The notes beneath the pieces were generated by a model. That model ran no database searches. It saw nothing but the letters and a program-made list of their open reading frames with translations, and had not been told where the DNA came from. Below, piece by piece: positions 47,769 through 57,510 of a stretch of DNA of 64,000 bases. The translations under genes and the position numbers were made by a program. Within the stretch, counting starts at the first letter, position 1. Every line of letters begins with the position of its first letter. The DNA is from Candidatus Merdisoma merdipullorum (GTDB lineage: Bacteria; Bacillota; Clostridia; Lachnospirales; Lachnospiraceae), in contig DVLE01000001.1 in NCBI GenBank assembly GCA_018715645.1, positions 184,282 to 248,281 on the forward strand, read 5' to 3'.

Positions 47769-48392
47769 ATGGATGTAATCAAAATAGGAAATAGAATAAA
47801 ACACGCTCGAGATATCAGAAACTATACTTTAGATTATATAGCCTCCGAAATAGGTGTTGCTAAATCTACTATACAAAGATATGAAAATGGCCTTATCAGC
47901 AAACCCAAACTTCCAGTCTTACAGGCCATTGCTGATGTCCTGAGAGTAAATCCAGCTTGGCTATCAGGTCAAGACGTTCCAATGGAACAAGATGACTCAT
48001 TGGCAATCATAATAGAACAGCTACAAAGGGACACGGGGCTTACTTTAGAAGAAGTAGCCGAAAAAGCAAATGTTCCTTTATATTGGTTACAAAATATAGA
48101 CTCATTTGTTCCCGGAGCTTTCGGCCCAGATGGCATCGAATACGAATGGATAACAAGAGTCGCTAACGTTTTTGGAATATCCGGAAGCATTCTGCGCACA
48201 GCATTATCCAAGCAAGAAGTTCCGATTCCCGATGAGCTCCCGCATGTAACCGCGAAAGAAGCTTTTGCTTTAGAGCCATATAATAATAAAACATCTACCA
48301 TCGCCGCCCACTTCGACGGCGACGAGTACACGGAAGAAGAGCTGGACAAAATCAAAGAGTTTGCCGCCTTCGTAAAATCCACCCGGAAATAA
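47769..48392 (+). CDS. CI-like XRE repressor
   Basis: IGNRIKHARDIRNYTLDYIASEIGVAKSTIQRYENG HTH. Confidence 0.9.
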   Translation: MDVIKIGNRIKHARDIRNYTLDYIASEIGVAKSTIQRYENGLISKPKLPVLQAIADVLRVNPAWLSGQDVPMEQDDSLAIIIEQLQRDTGLTLEEVAEKANVPLYWLQNIDSFVPGAFGPDGIEYEWITRVANVFGISGSILRTALSKQEVPIPDELPHVTAKEAFALEPYNNKTSTIAAHFDGDEYTEEELDKIKEFAAFVKSTRK

Positions 48393-48399
48393 AGAAAGA

Positions 48400-48873
48400 A
48401 TGACAAAATACGAAGAATTATTAGAAACCGCTTTACACGAAAACATAACGGTTTATGAAAACTATGACCTTTCAGATACCAGGCTCAAGGGTCTGTACTG
48501 CGACGGAGTTGTCGCTCTTGATGAAAATATAGCGACTCAAACGGAAAAGGGTTGCATCCTGGCAGAAGAGCTTGGCCATCACTACACTTCTTCCGGAAAC
48601 ATTCTGGATCAGACCGATATCGGTAACCAGAAACAGGAACTCCGAGCACGGCTCTGGGCATATAACAAGAAAATAGGGATCCAAGGAATTCTGAATGCCT
48701 ACAAAGCCAGAAGAACATCCCCGGAAGAAATGGCTGAATTCCTGGAGGTAACTCCGGAATTTCTCCAGGATGCTCTCGACTGCTATCGACAGAAATATAG
48801 TCCTTATGTGAAAATCGACAGTTATATCGTATTCTTTGAGCCATGTTTGGCCGTGATGGAAATAAAGCGATAG
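48400..48873 (+). CDS. ImmA/IrrE metallopeptidase
   Basis: CILAEELGHHYTSSGNI (HExxH-like EELGHH) next to the repressor. Confidence 0.9.
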   Translation: MTKYEELLETALHENITVYENYDLSDTRLKGLYCDGVVALDENIATQTEKGCILAEELGHHYTSSGNILDQTDIGNQKQELRARLWAYNKKIGIQGILNAYKARRTSPEEMAEFLEVTPEFLQDALDCYRQKYSPYVKIDSYIVFFEPCLAVMEIKR

Positions 48874-48938
48874 CAGGTGTACAAATCTGTGCAAATCAAT
48901 ACAAAATTGAACATTTTGTGAACTTTTCTTCAAATCAT

Positions 48939-48967
48939 TGACACTTGAGTATTATCATGTTAGTATT
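48939..48967 (+). promoter_or_regulatory. consensus sigma-A promoter for small RNA / abi leader
   Basis: TTGACA-N17-TAGTAT. Confidence 0.85.
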
Positions 48968-48973
48968 GATACA

Positions 48974-49052
48974 TCAAAAGTATACTTTTTCTTTTGGTGC
49001 ATATAATATACGGAACGTACTCCGGTGTCCTTCGGGCCCGGGGTCTTTTTAT
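48974..49052 (+). ncRNA. candidate abiF-associated small RNA
   Basis: Downstream of consensus promoter; hairpin CATCAAAAG..CTTTTGGTG, then ACTCCGG..TTCG..CCGGGGT followed by CTTTTTATTTT. Confidence 0.65.
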
Positions 49053-49066
49053 TTTAAGGAGTTAGC

Positions 49067-50008
49067 ATGGAAGAAAAAACATTTAAAACTCTTGATGAGT
49101 TGGTCGAAATTTTAATTGCTCGAGGAATTGAAATTTCTGATGCTTCTGAATACTCATATGCAAAAAGAGTTCTCGAAAAAAATGGATATTATAACCTCAT
49201 CAATGGATACAGTAAGCTATTTCTAGATGTACCCGATATCTCTGGGCAACCCAAATATCGTTCTAAAACAACTCTGAGAGAAATACAAGCTTTATATCAA
49301 TTTGATAGAGTTCTACGAAATATATTTTTTAGATACATACTAGAAGTAGAAACAAATATAAAAAGTTTGATATCATATTACTTTTCAGAAGCTCATGGCC
49401 ACAAAAATTTTTTAATTTATAGTAATTTTAATACTGCTTTAAAAGATTCAAATAGCAAAATTACTAGCTTAATAGCTGAAATCCAAAGACAGATATCTTC
49501 CAAAAGCGCTGACCCCAGCATTGCTCACTATCTGAGTAAACATGGTTATATTCCTCTTTGGGTTCTTAATAACATTTTAACTTTAGGAACGATTAGTAAG
49601 TTTTACAGTCTAATGCTTCCAAATGAACGCCAGAAAGTATCTAAGCATTTTAATATGATGGATAATGAATTAGAAAATTGCTTACTATACATATCAAACG
49701 TCAGAAATTTTTGCGCACACGGAAATAGATTATATTGTTTCCGGACAAAACATCCTTTATCAAATACTGATTATCATAAGCAGTTATCCATACCAACAAA
49801 TGCTTCAGGTGAATACACTTATGGTAAACGTGATTTATTTGCATGCGTTATCGCTCTGAAGCGGTTATTATCTCATAATGATTATAAACGTATGGCAAAA
49901 GAAATTTTTCGTGCTATCGGAACCTTTGAGAAAAAACTATCAGTACTAACACGAGAAGATGTATTGAAAGAAATGGGTTTTCCAAGTAATTGGAGGCTTT
50001 TGGGCTAA
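49067..50008 (+). CDS. abiF: Abi_2 family (AbiD/AbiF-type) HEPN protein
   Basis: SKTTLREIQALYQFDRVLRNIFFRYILEVETNIKSLISYYFSEAHG; R-X4-H motif in SNVRNFCAHGNRLY. Confidence 0.88.
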   Translation: MEEKTFKTLDELVEILIARGIEISDASEYSYAKRVLEKNGYYNLINGYSKLFLDVPDISGQPKYRSKTTLREIQALYQFDRVLRNIFFRYILEVETNIKSLISYYFSEAHGHKNFLIYSNFNTALKDSNSKITSLIAEIQRQISSKSADPSIAHYLSKHGYIPLWVLNNILTLGTISKFYSLMLPNERQKVSKHFNMMDNELENCLLYISNVRNFCAHGNRLYCFRTKHPLSNTDYHKQLSIPTNASGEYTYGKRDLFACVIALKRLLSHNDYKRMAKEIFRAIGTFEKKLSVLTREDVLKEMGFPSNWRLLG

Positions 50009-50209
50009 TAAAAAACCGGCCCCCTGCGCCAACAGGGAGCCGGCCGATACCTCCGGAGAGATACCTCATTCAACCAATTCATAGTGTATCATCTCCGGGC
50101 AGCCACCGCAAGCAGAACTTCTGTTCCTGCTGGCTGTCTTTTTTGTACCCATTTTTCCGGTTTATGCCCGTTGCGACGTCGCAACAGGCCACCAGAGGAG
50201 GATGATACA

Positions 50210-51328
50210 ATGGCAAAAGCAAAATACAAGCGGGGCAAGGATGGTTTTTTCCGCACAAAAATATGGGATGGCACCTACAATGCCGACGGCACCAAGCACC
50301 GTAAAAACCTGTCTTCGGATAAGAGCAGCGCTGATCTGGAACGTCAGGTTAATGCCCTGAAGAACCAGGTAGCCCAGGCCGCCTACGTTCCCCCTGCGGA
50401 TATTCTGTTTCCGGATTATGCCCGCCAGTGGCTGAAGGTGTATAAGGCTTCCTGCGGGGACAAAACCATCGAAATGTATGACCGCATCATCGAGAAGCAC
50501 TTGGCTTTCCTGGACAGCGTGCGTTTACAGGATATACAGCGCATCCACTTCCAGCAGGCAATCAACAATGCCATGGAACATCCCCGGACCTGTGAACAGA
50601 TCTCCCTGACCTTCCGGCAGATTGTAAAAAGCGCCATCAGAGACCGCCTGCTGCCCCAGGGAGCCTTTGAGCTTGTCTGTGAGGGAATTACGTCACCCCG
50701 CTACCGCGCGCCCGAGAAACGGCCTCTGACGCCTCTGGAGCGCGCTGTAATCCCTAAGACGGACTTTTCCCCGCGAGAGCGCTGCTTCGTGTATCTGATC
50801 TATGGCTGCGGCCTCAGGCGGGAAGAAGCTCTTGCCCTGAAACCGTCGGATATTGACTGGGGACGCCGGACCATCCGGATCAGCCGGGCTTTGATATTTT
50901 TGGATAACAACGGGAAAATAAAAGAAACTAAATCAGCAAACGGAGTCCGTGAAATCCCTATGCCGTCCTTCCTGTCTGCTTTTCTGCAGAGTTATGCGCC
51001 CGGATGCGGCGACGGACATCTCATCCGGAAGCTGGACGGCGGCGCCATTACAAAATCGTCCTACCGGAAAATGTGGGAATCTATCATTCGAAAAATGAAT
51101 GCTGCCGCCGGAGGCACAAAAGCCTCTCCCATTATCTGCGACCTGACAGCGCATGTCTTCCGGCACAACTACTGCACGCAGCTCTGTTATCATATCCCGG
51201 AAATTTCTATCAAGAAGGTGGCTCAGTTGATGGGAGATACCGAGCGGATGGTCCTCGACGTCTATAACCACATCCTTGAAGAGAGGGAAAACACCGTGGA
51301 AACCGTGGAAAATGCGATACATTTCTAG
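50210..51328 (+). CDS. int: phage tyrosine integrase
   Basis: YGCGLRREEALALKPSDIDW, HVFRHNYCTQL, LMGDTERMVLDVYNH; adjacent to attR. Confidence 0.95.
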   Translation: MAKAKYKRGKDGFFRTKIWDGTYNADGTKHRKNLSSDKSSADLERQVNALKNQVAQAAYVPPADILFPDYARQWLKVYKASCGDKTIEMYDRIIEKHLAFLDSVRLQDIQRIHFQQAINNAMEHPRTCEQISLTFRQIVKSAIRDRLLPQGAFELVCEGITSPRYRAPEKRPLTPLERAVIPKTDFSPRERCFVYLIYGCGLRREEALALKPSDIDWGRRTIRISRALIFLDNNGKIKETKSANGVREIPMPSFLSAFLQSYAPGCGDGHLIRKLDGGAITKSSYRKMWESIIRKMNAAAGGTKASPIICDLTAHVFRHNYCTQLCYHIPEISIKKVAQLMGDTERMVLDVYNHILEERENTVETVENAIHF

Positions 51329-51460
51329 GGTTTTCTCATGGACATCTCATGGACATTATGGTTTTAGACCTGATTCAGACATTTAGAACCACGTACTTTT
51401 TGTTACTTAATTGTACATTTTGGGGAAAAAATATCGTGAATTGTATAGGAAAAAGCAAAG

Positions 51461-51559
51461 AAAAAAGCACCGCCCCCGCGCTCCATGTCGCAAAAACAGT
51501 GCCCTGCGTGCGCGATCAGGGGTTCGAACCCTGGACACCCTGATTAAGAGTCAGGTGCT
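51461..51559. repeat. attR (99 bp direct repeat)
   Basis: Identical to 15963-16061. Confidence 0.95.
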
Positions 51560-51581
51560 CTGCCAGCTGAGCTAATCGCGC
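51509..51581 (-). tRNA. tRNA-Lys (anticodon CTT)
   Basis: GCGCGAT..ATCGCGCA cloverleaf, loop CTCTTAA. Confidence 0.97.
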
Positions 51582-51750
51582 TTATCATTATTTGTTTTTC
51601 AACGCAAGGATTATTATACTGTAAGACATTTAAAAATGCAAGTACTTTTTTTATATTTTCTTGATTTTTTTATTCCGGTTATATACAATGAAGAAAATAT
51701 GCTTTCCAGGAGTATTGGGAACATATAAATCTGATTTAAGGAGTAAGCCT

Positions 51751-52404
51751 GTGAGACTAAAACATATTAAAGGAGCTGAAGAAGCTGTTGCCAAAAGCAG
51801 ATACGTTATTCACGACGCGAAAGAACGCCGCGGAAGCTGGCATACGCTCTTTGGAAACCAGAAACCTATTCACATGGAAATCGGTATGGGAAAGGGACGC
51901 TTTCTGATGGAGCTGGCCCGGCAAAACCCGGAAGTCAACTATATCGGGATCGAACGCTACAGCAGCGTCCTGCTGCGCGCCATTCAGAAAATGGAAGAAG
52001 AGCCTCTTTCTAATCTGTATTTTTTATGCGAGGATGCTTCCGAGCTTGAAGAATTCTTTGCTCCCGGAGAAATCGCTCTTATATACCTGAATTTTTCCGA
52101 TCCCTGGCCCAAGGCCCGGCACGCAAGACGAAGACTGACCTCCGCAAACTATCTGAACCGCTACGCCGCGGTCCTTTCTTCGGAGGGACGGATAGAGTTT
52201 AAGACAGACAATGAAGTTCTCTTTGACTTCTCACTTGAAAGCGCAGAGGAAGCCGGCTGGAGGCTCCTGGCCTCTACCAGAGATCTGCATCAGGATTCCC
52301 GGATGAACGAAGGAAATGTCATGACAGAATATGAGGAAAAGTTTTCATCGAAAGGAAATCCCATTTATAAGCTGATCGCCATTCCCCCTCGCGATAGCCT
52401 GTAG
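51751..52404 (+). CDS. trmB: tRNA (guanine-N7-)-methyltransferase
   Basis: EIGMGKGRFLMELARQNPEVNYIGIERYSSVLL, LNFSDPWPKARHARRRLT; GTG start after AAGGAG. Confidence 0.95.
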   Translation: MRLKHIKGAEEAVAKSRYVIHDAKERRGSWHTLFGNQKPIHMEIGMGKGRFLMELARQNPEVNYIGIERYSSVLLRAIQKMEEEPLSNLYFLCEDASELEEFFAPGEIALIYLNFSDPWPKARHARRRLTSANYLNRYAAVLSSEGRIEFKTDNEVLFDFSLESAEEAGWRLLASTRDLHQDSRMNEGNVMTEYEEKFSSKGNPIYKLIAIPPRDSL

Positions 52405-52437
52405 GAAAGGGGCGCCGCTTTAGCGGCGCTCTTTGAG
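52405..52437 (+). terminator. terminator after trmB
   Basis: GGCGCCGC-TTTA-GCGGCGCTCTTT. Confidence 0.7.
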
Positions 52438-52590
52438 ATCCTCCGCTGTTTTGCCTCCTTTTTTCAGATAATTTCTTTTAAATTTCGACATCAAGCTTGT
52501 CAAGTACGTTTTTTTAATTTATCCCTGTTTTCTTCAATTTATTCAATCTTCACAAAACATTCGTTTTGCTAAATACTATGTAAACCTTTC

Positions 52591-52695
52591 CTATCCACAC
52601 CCAAAAATGTGGATAATGTGGATAACTGCGTTGATAACTTTCTTTCCCGGATCTTTTCTCCAAAAGGAATGTGGATAACTTTTTACTTATCCACT
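52591..52695. promoter_or_regulatory. DnaA-box cluster
   Basis: TGTGGATAA at 52608, 52617, 52670; near-matches CTATCCACA 52591 and TTATCCACT 52687. Confidence 0.75.
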
Positions 52696-53002
52696 GGTTT
52701 TCGTAAATTTTTTGTAAACTATATTAAAACTTTGTGCAAAATGCAGTGTTGGTAGTTTATGCCAAAAAAAGCCCTCTTTCGCATGTCTGACAATACGATA
52801 TTATTTTCAAAATATATTTTCAATTTTTTCTGTCGGAATACTGCGGTTGAAAGATTTCTACATATTATTGTTCAGAAAAGACATCACAGAAATAGACTTT
52901 ACCCCATGATCGGGCCTTACGCAGATCTGACTCTTATTTCGATGCAAAAAAATGCTGCCGCACTGATTATTTCGTGCGGCAGCTCCTTTATTTTGCTTTA
53001 CT

Positions 53003-54094
53003 CTAGAAAATTCTTCTTACACAAATGATGCTTCTGTAATTTGCCGGAGATGTGTACTTAATGCCTGTAGCGGCAGTACTGGCATGAACAATCGTATTAT
53101 TGCCGCAGTAGATCGCCACATGGCCGCTGTAGCAGATGATGTCTCCCGGCTGCGCCTCTGAAAGACTTACCTCATATCCGACGCTTCTCATCGCGCTGGA
53201 GGAATGAGGAAGACTTACTCCAAAGTTTGCATAAACGCTCATTACAAATCCTGAACAGTCCGCTCCGTTCGTCAGGCTTGTACCTCCGTATACATAAGGA
53301 TTACCCACAAACTGGCTGGCGAAACTTACTACCGCGTTTCCACTGCTGCTGCCAGAACCGCTTCCAATCGTCTGAGAGGAACTTTCTGTCTTGGCTTCCA
53401 CCTGGGCAGCTTTACGCTTTCCTTCCTCTTTCGCCGCTTCCTCCGCAGCCAGACGGGCTTCCTCCTCCTCTTTGGACTCAGCCTGCACGAAATCAGTTCT
53501 CAAATCTACGTAATCCGTGGATACCCAGCCGTCTCCTTCTTCAATGGAAACCTGTACCCAGCCATCCTGCTCGCTGGTAACGGTAAGCTCTTCGCCCTCT
53601 CCTATCAGTCCAAGGACGCTCGCCTCTGTGCTGGCGTCAGTTCTGACACGAAGCGTCTGTGTCGTAACAGTCGCTACCCGCTCTCCGACCTCCGCGGCCA
53701 GGGCTTCCGCTTCATCTCCTGTAACGACGTACTCCGCCTTCACATAACCTGTGACGCTTCCGGAAGTGATCTTGTACCAGCCGTCCGCTTCCTCCTCTAT
53801 GGTGCCTGCCGACTCATCGTAAAGCTTCCCAAGAATCTCGCTTTCTTCATTTGGCTCGCTTCTGACATTTACATAATCATTCACCTGCGCAATGCAGATG
53901 CCATCATATTCAGAAGGCGTCATTTCTTCCAGGACCTTTTCATCCGCTGCGGGATCTGCCTGATACGCTTCCGTCATAACAGAAGCAATTCCTTCCTCAG
54001 CCGCAGGCAGAAGATTGCTCGCCTCCGCCCGAATGCCGCTTAAGCAAAAGCAAAACGCTCCAGCCAGACACACCGCCGTAAATCTATGCATCAT
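53003..54094 (-). CDS. secreted NlpC/P60 endopeptidase with SH3 domains
   Basis: Signal peptide, two SH3b-like domains, C-terminal GADCSGFVMSVYANFG...GDIICYSGHVAIYCG. Confidence 0.95.
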   Translation of the reverse strand: MMHRFTAVCLAGAFCFCLSGIRAEASNLLPAAEEGIASVMTEAYQADPAADEKVLEEMTPSEYDGICIAQVNDYVNVRSEPNEESEILGKLYDESAGTIEEEADGWYKITSGSVTGYVKAEYVVTGDEAEALAAEVGERVATVTTQTLRVRTDASTEASVLGLIGEGEELTVTSEQDGWVQVSIEEGDGWVSTDYVDLRTDFVQAESKEEEEARLAAEEAAKEEGKRKAAQVEAKTESSSQTIGSGSGSSSGNAVVSFASQFVGNPYVYGGTSLTNGADCSGFVMSVYANFGVSLPHSSSAMRSVGYEVSLSEAQPGDIICYSGHVAIYCGNNTIVHASTAATGIKYTSPANYRSIICVRRIF

Positions 54095-54250
54095 AACGTC
54101 ATTATCCTCCGTACAGTCCTTTACTTAAATATTACAAATTTGTTAAGACTTATGAAAGAATTATAACAGGCGTCCTCCTGCTTGTCAACCTTTTCTCAAT
54201 ATTTTCTATTGACAACCGCAGGGTTACTGAATAAAATATAGGAAACAGTA

Positions 54251-54269
54251 ATTGTTATCATTATCATGA
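54251..54269. promoter_or_regulatory. Fur/PerR-type operator
   Basis: ATTGTTATCATTATCATGA upstream of Fur-family gene. Confidence 0.55.
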
Positions 54270-54281
54270 AAGGGTGTTTCT

Positions 54282-54662
54282 ATGCCAGCATTAAAATACA
54301 GCCGTCAGCGGGAATCTATTAAGCGTTTTCTGATGTCTCGATTCGATCATCCCACAGCTGATACCATTTACCTGCATGTGCGTCAGGAATTTCCAAACAT
54401 CAGCCTTGGAACTGTATACCGCAATCTGGCTCTTTTAACAGAGTTAGGAGAAATCATTAAAATTACGACAGATGGGCCTGATCGTTTCGACGGACATACG
54501 GAGCCTCACTCCCATTTCTTCTGCCGCAAATGCCATTCTCTCCTTGATATTCATCTGGAGGATGAAGCGGCCATCGATCGGCAGGCACAGGAAGCCTTTC
54601 CGGGAATCATAGAAGGACATTCTGTACAATATTTTGGAATCTGCTCTAAATGTGCAAAATAA
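54282..54662 (+). CDS. Fur family regulator (PerR-like)
   Basis: HPTADTIYLHVRQEFPNISLGTVYRNLALLTELGEI; HSHFFCRKC. Confidence 0.93.
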   Translation: MPALKYSRQRESIKRFLMSRFDHPTADTIYLHVRQEFPNISLGTVYRNLALLTELGEIIKITTDGPDRFDGHTEPHSHFFCRKCHSLLDIHLEDEAAIDRQAQEAFPGIIEGHSVQYFGICSKCAK

Positions 54663-54767
54663 TACTTGACGAAACGGGAAATGTGTGATAGATTCATATT
54701 AGTAACAGGAATCATTACTGTTTTAGTGCTAACTAACTAATCTAAAATAATAAAAGAAAAGGAGACT

Positions 54768-55316
54768 ATGATTATGAAGACATGGGTATGTTCTGTATGT
54801 GGTTATGTATGGGAAGGCGAGAATCCGCCTGAGAAATGTCCCCAGTGCGGAGTAGGTCCGGACAAGTTCACGGAGCAGAAAGGCGGACTTACCTGGGCTG
54901 CAGAGCATGTTGTAGGCGTAGCGCAGGGTGTAAGCGAGGATATTCTTGAGGATCTGAGAGCAAACTTCAACGGAGAGTGCTCTGAGGTAGGTATGTACCT
55001 TGCTATGGCAAGAGTGGCTCACAGAGAAGGCTATCCGGAGATCGGTCTTTACTGGGAGAAGGCTGCTTGGGAAGAGGCAGAGCATGCTGCAAAGTTTGCT
55101 GAGCTTCTGGGCGAGGTTGTTACTGACAGCACCAAGAAGAACCTGGAGATGAGAGTGGCTGCTGAGAACGGCGCTACCGCAGGCAAGTTTGATCTTGCAA
55201 AGCGTGCAAAGGCTGCGAACCTGGATGCTATCCATGACACCGTACATGAGATGGCCCGCGACGAGGCTCGTCATGGCCGCGCATTTGAAGGTCTTCTGAA
55301 GAGATACTTCGGCTAA
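54768..55316 (+). CDS. rubrerythrin (rubredoxin + ferritin-like)
   Basis: [61 protein letters not shown]. Confidence 0.95.
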   Translation: MIMKTWVCSVCGYVWEGENPPEKCPQCGVGPDKFTEQKGGLTWAAEHVVGVAQGVSEDILEDLRANFNGECSEVGMYLAMARVAHREGYPEIGLYWEKAAWEEAEHAAKFAELLGEVVTDSTKKNLEMRVAAENGATAGKFDLAKRAKAANLDAIHDTVHEMARDEARHGRAFEGLLKRYFG

Positions 55317-55511
55317 AAACCACACCTGAATATTCAGGGATTCCTATGATTTTTAAGAGAGTGGACGATTGGGTTCACTCTCTTTTTTCTTATAAATTCC
55401 TTAATCTCCTTGACTTCTTACATTTTCGGGTATAATATAATTACAGCAAGACATAGTATTGAAAACTATATGTTGAAATATGTTGAATCTAGTCTAAAAG
55501 GAGATGGCTTT

Positions 55512-56180
55512 ATGAAATTTGAAATCAAAGATCCAGGCAGTGCAATTACCCATTTCATCGGTATGCTGATGGCAGCCTTCGCGGCTACTCCTCTGCTGAT
55601 CCGGGCAGCGCGCAATCCTGATAAGATACACCTGATCTCTCTGAGCATATTTATTGTAAGCATGATTTTACTTTACGCAGCCAGCACAACTTACCATACG
55701 CTGAACCTTTCGGAGCGGACCAACCGTATTCTCCGGAAAATCGACCACTGCATGATTTTTGTTTTAATCGCAGGCTCTTACACTCCCGTATGCCTGATCG
55801 TTCTGGGCGGGCGGACCGGGTACGCGCTTTGCGCTCTCGTATGGACCGTAGCCCTGGCCGGAATCTTTCTGAAGGCCTTCTGGATCAATTGCCCTAAATG
55901 GTTTTCTTCTATATTATATATCGCCATGGGCTGGATCTGCGTACTGGCCTTTACCCAGCTTTTGAACGCACTTTCCCCGGCAGCCTTCGGCTGGCTTCTG
56001 GCCGGCGGTATTATCTATACGGTCGGCGGTGTCATCTATGCTTTGAAGCTGCCGATATTCAATTCCAGGCATAAAAATTTCGGCTCCCATGAGATCTTTC
56101 ATCTCTTTGTCATGGGCGGAAGCATCTGCCATTTCATTGTCATGTATGTATTCGTGGCTCCTATGCCTCTGCCCGTTTAA
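55512..56180 (+). CDS. hemolysin III family membrane protein
   Basis: DPGSAITHFIGMLMA, STTYHTL, IDHCMIFVLIAGSYTP. Confidence 0.93.
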   Translation: MKFEIKDPGSAITHFIGMLMAAFAATPLLIRAARNPDKIHLISLSIFIVSMILLYAASTTYHTLNLSERTNRILRKIDHCMIFVLIAGSYTPVCLIVLGGRTGYALCALVWTVALAGIFLKAFWINCPKWFSSILYIAMGWICVLAFTQLLNALSPAAFGWLLAGGIIYTVGGVIYALKLPIFNSRHKNFGSHEIFHLFVMGGSICHFIVMYVFVAPMPLPV

Positions 56181-56238
56181 AACATGACTTTACAGACAAA
56201 AACCCCTTCGCTTATAATAAATGGCGGAGGGATTTTTT

Positions 56239-56532
56239 ATGAACTATACCTATATACTCCGGTGCGGAGACGGCTCTCTCTACACCGGCTGGACCAACAA
56301 TCTGAAAAAACGGCTGGAGGATCATAATCTGGGACATGGCGCCAAGTACACACGCGCTCATCTTCCTGTCATGCTTGTTTACTATGAGTGCTTCGACACG
56401 AAAGAGGAGGCAATGAAGCGCGAAGCCGCCATAAAAAAATTAAGCCGTTCCCAGAAGGAACGGCTTATCGTTTCACGGCCTGCGCCTGATTTCTCTGTGC
56501 TTGTTTCCGGCTCTACTGAAGAAGCTCCATAG
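56239..56532 (+). CDS. GIY-YIG nuclease family protein
   Basis: [36 protein letters not shown]. Confidence 0.95.
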   Translation: MNYTYILRCGDGSLYTGWTNNLKKRLEDHNLGHGAKYTRAHLPVMLVYYECFDTKEEAMKREAAIKKLSRSQKERLIVSRPAPDFSVLVSGSTEEAP

Positions 56533-57400
56533 GATCGATGCTTTCTCCATCCTTTCTGACTTCAAAATATACGTTGCAGCCTTCCTTTGTATAGAAGCGG
56601 GTTGGCTCGCTGACGTACCCTATCGTATCTCCTGCCATTACATGATCGCCTTCCTTCACAGGCAGCTCTTTGAGCTGTCCGTAAACGATCTCATAACCGT
56701 CTCCGATGTCCATCGTGACTGTCATTCCTGTCTCCTCAAGGGTCTCGATCTTTGTGATCTGTCCTTCAGCCGCAGCCATGACGCTTTCATCAAGAGTACC
56801 CTGAATAATCACCGCAGGATTGTATTTGTACTGATCCAGCGTCGTAAAATAAACAGTCTTGTCCATACTGTAATCCATAAGCACATTTCCCGCTACCGGC
56901 CAGAGAAGACGATCGCTGTCCGGAGAAAAGGAAAGGACAATATCCTCTGCGGCCGCATCCGTGGAAGACGCTTCCTGCGTACTATCCAGAATCACTGTTT
57001 CCCCTGTTCCATAGGGATCCGGATCCGTCTCCGCAAATTCGCTCTCCAGCTCTGCTCCGTCTATCTGAGCTGTGTCCTCCGCCATATCCTCTCCAGCATC
57101 AGCCAAAGCTTCTCCTTCTTTGTCGCGTGCCGCTGAATCGGAAGCCGCCTCCTGAGTCTCATCAGCCTGCTCGGCCGCTTCTCTTGCCTTTTCTTCTGCT
57201 TCCGCCTGTGCTTGTTCTTTGAGTTTTGCCTCCTCCTCAGCTTCGGCTATCTGCTGTTCCAGTTCTTTTTGCTGCTGGTCCGTCCTTCCCACGGTGTACA
57301 TGCCGATCATTGTTACAACCGCGAGAAGACACAGGCTGAAAGCAACCGTGACGGTCCTCCCACCGGAAAAGCCGCCTTTTTTCTTTCTTTTTCCTGTCAT
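56513..57400 (-). CDS. M23 peptidase-domain protein (SpoIIQ-like)
   Basis: TM N-terminus; C-terminal LytM-like domain ([35 protein letters not shown]). Confidence 0.85.
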   Translation of the reverse strand: MTGKRKKKGGFSGGRTVTVAFSLCLLAVVTMIGMYTVGRTDQQQKELEQQIAEAEEEAKLKEQAQAEAEEKAREAAEQADETQEAASDSAARDKEGEALADAGEDMAEDTAQIDGAELESEFAETDPDPYGTGETVILDSTQEASSTDAAAEDIVLSFSPDSDRLLWPVAGNVLMDYSMDKTVYFTTLDQYKYNPAVIIQGTLDESVMAAAEGQITKIETLEETGMTVTMDIGDGYEIVYGQLKELPVKEGDHVMAGDTIGYVSEPTRFYTKEGCNVYFEVRKDGESIDPMELLQ

Positions 57401-57510
57401 AAGATTCACCTCTATACTGTTTCCACACATTTTTCTGTGCTGCCGTCACTGCTCAGCCTCTCCGAACAGTCACTTGCCGCTATCCCTAGGATAGCCAGTT
57501 TGGGAACAGC

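Larger units (their letters stand above)
15963..51559. mobile_element. siphovirus-type prophage integrated in tRNA-Lys(CTT)
   Basis: 99-bp perfect direct repeat at both ends, integrase near the right end, complete head/tail/lysis/replication/lysogeny modules. Confidence 0.97.

Noticed and set aside
52438-53002. Chromosomal oriC
   Set aside because: DnaA boxes present, but no dnaA/dnaN/rpmH neighbourhood and no gene-orientation switch; kept only as a DnaA-box cluster
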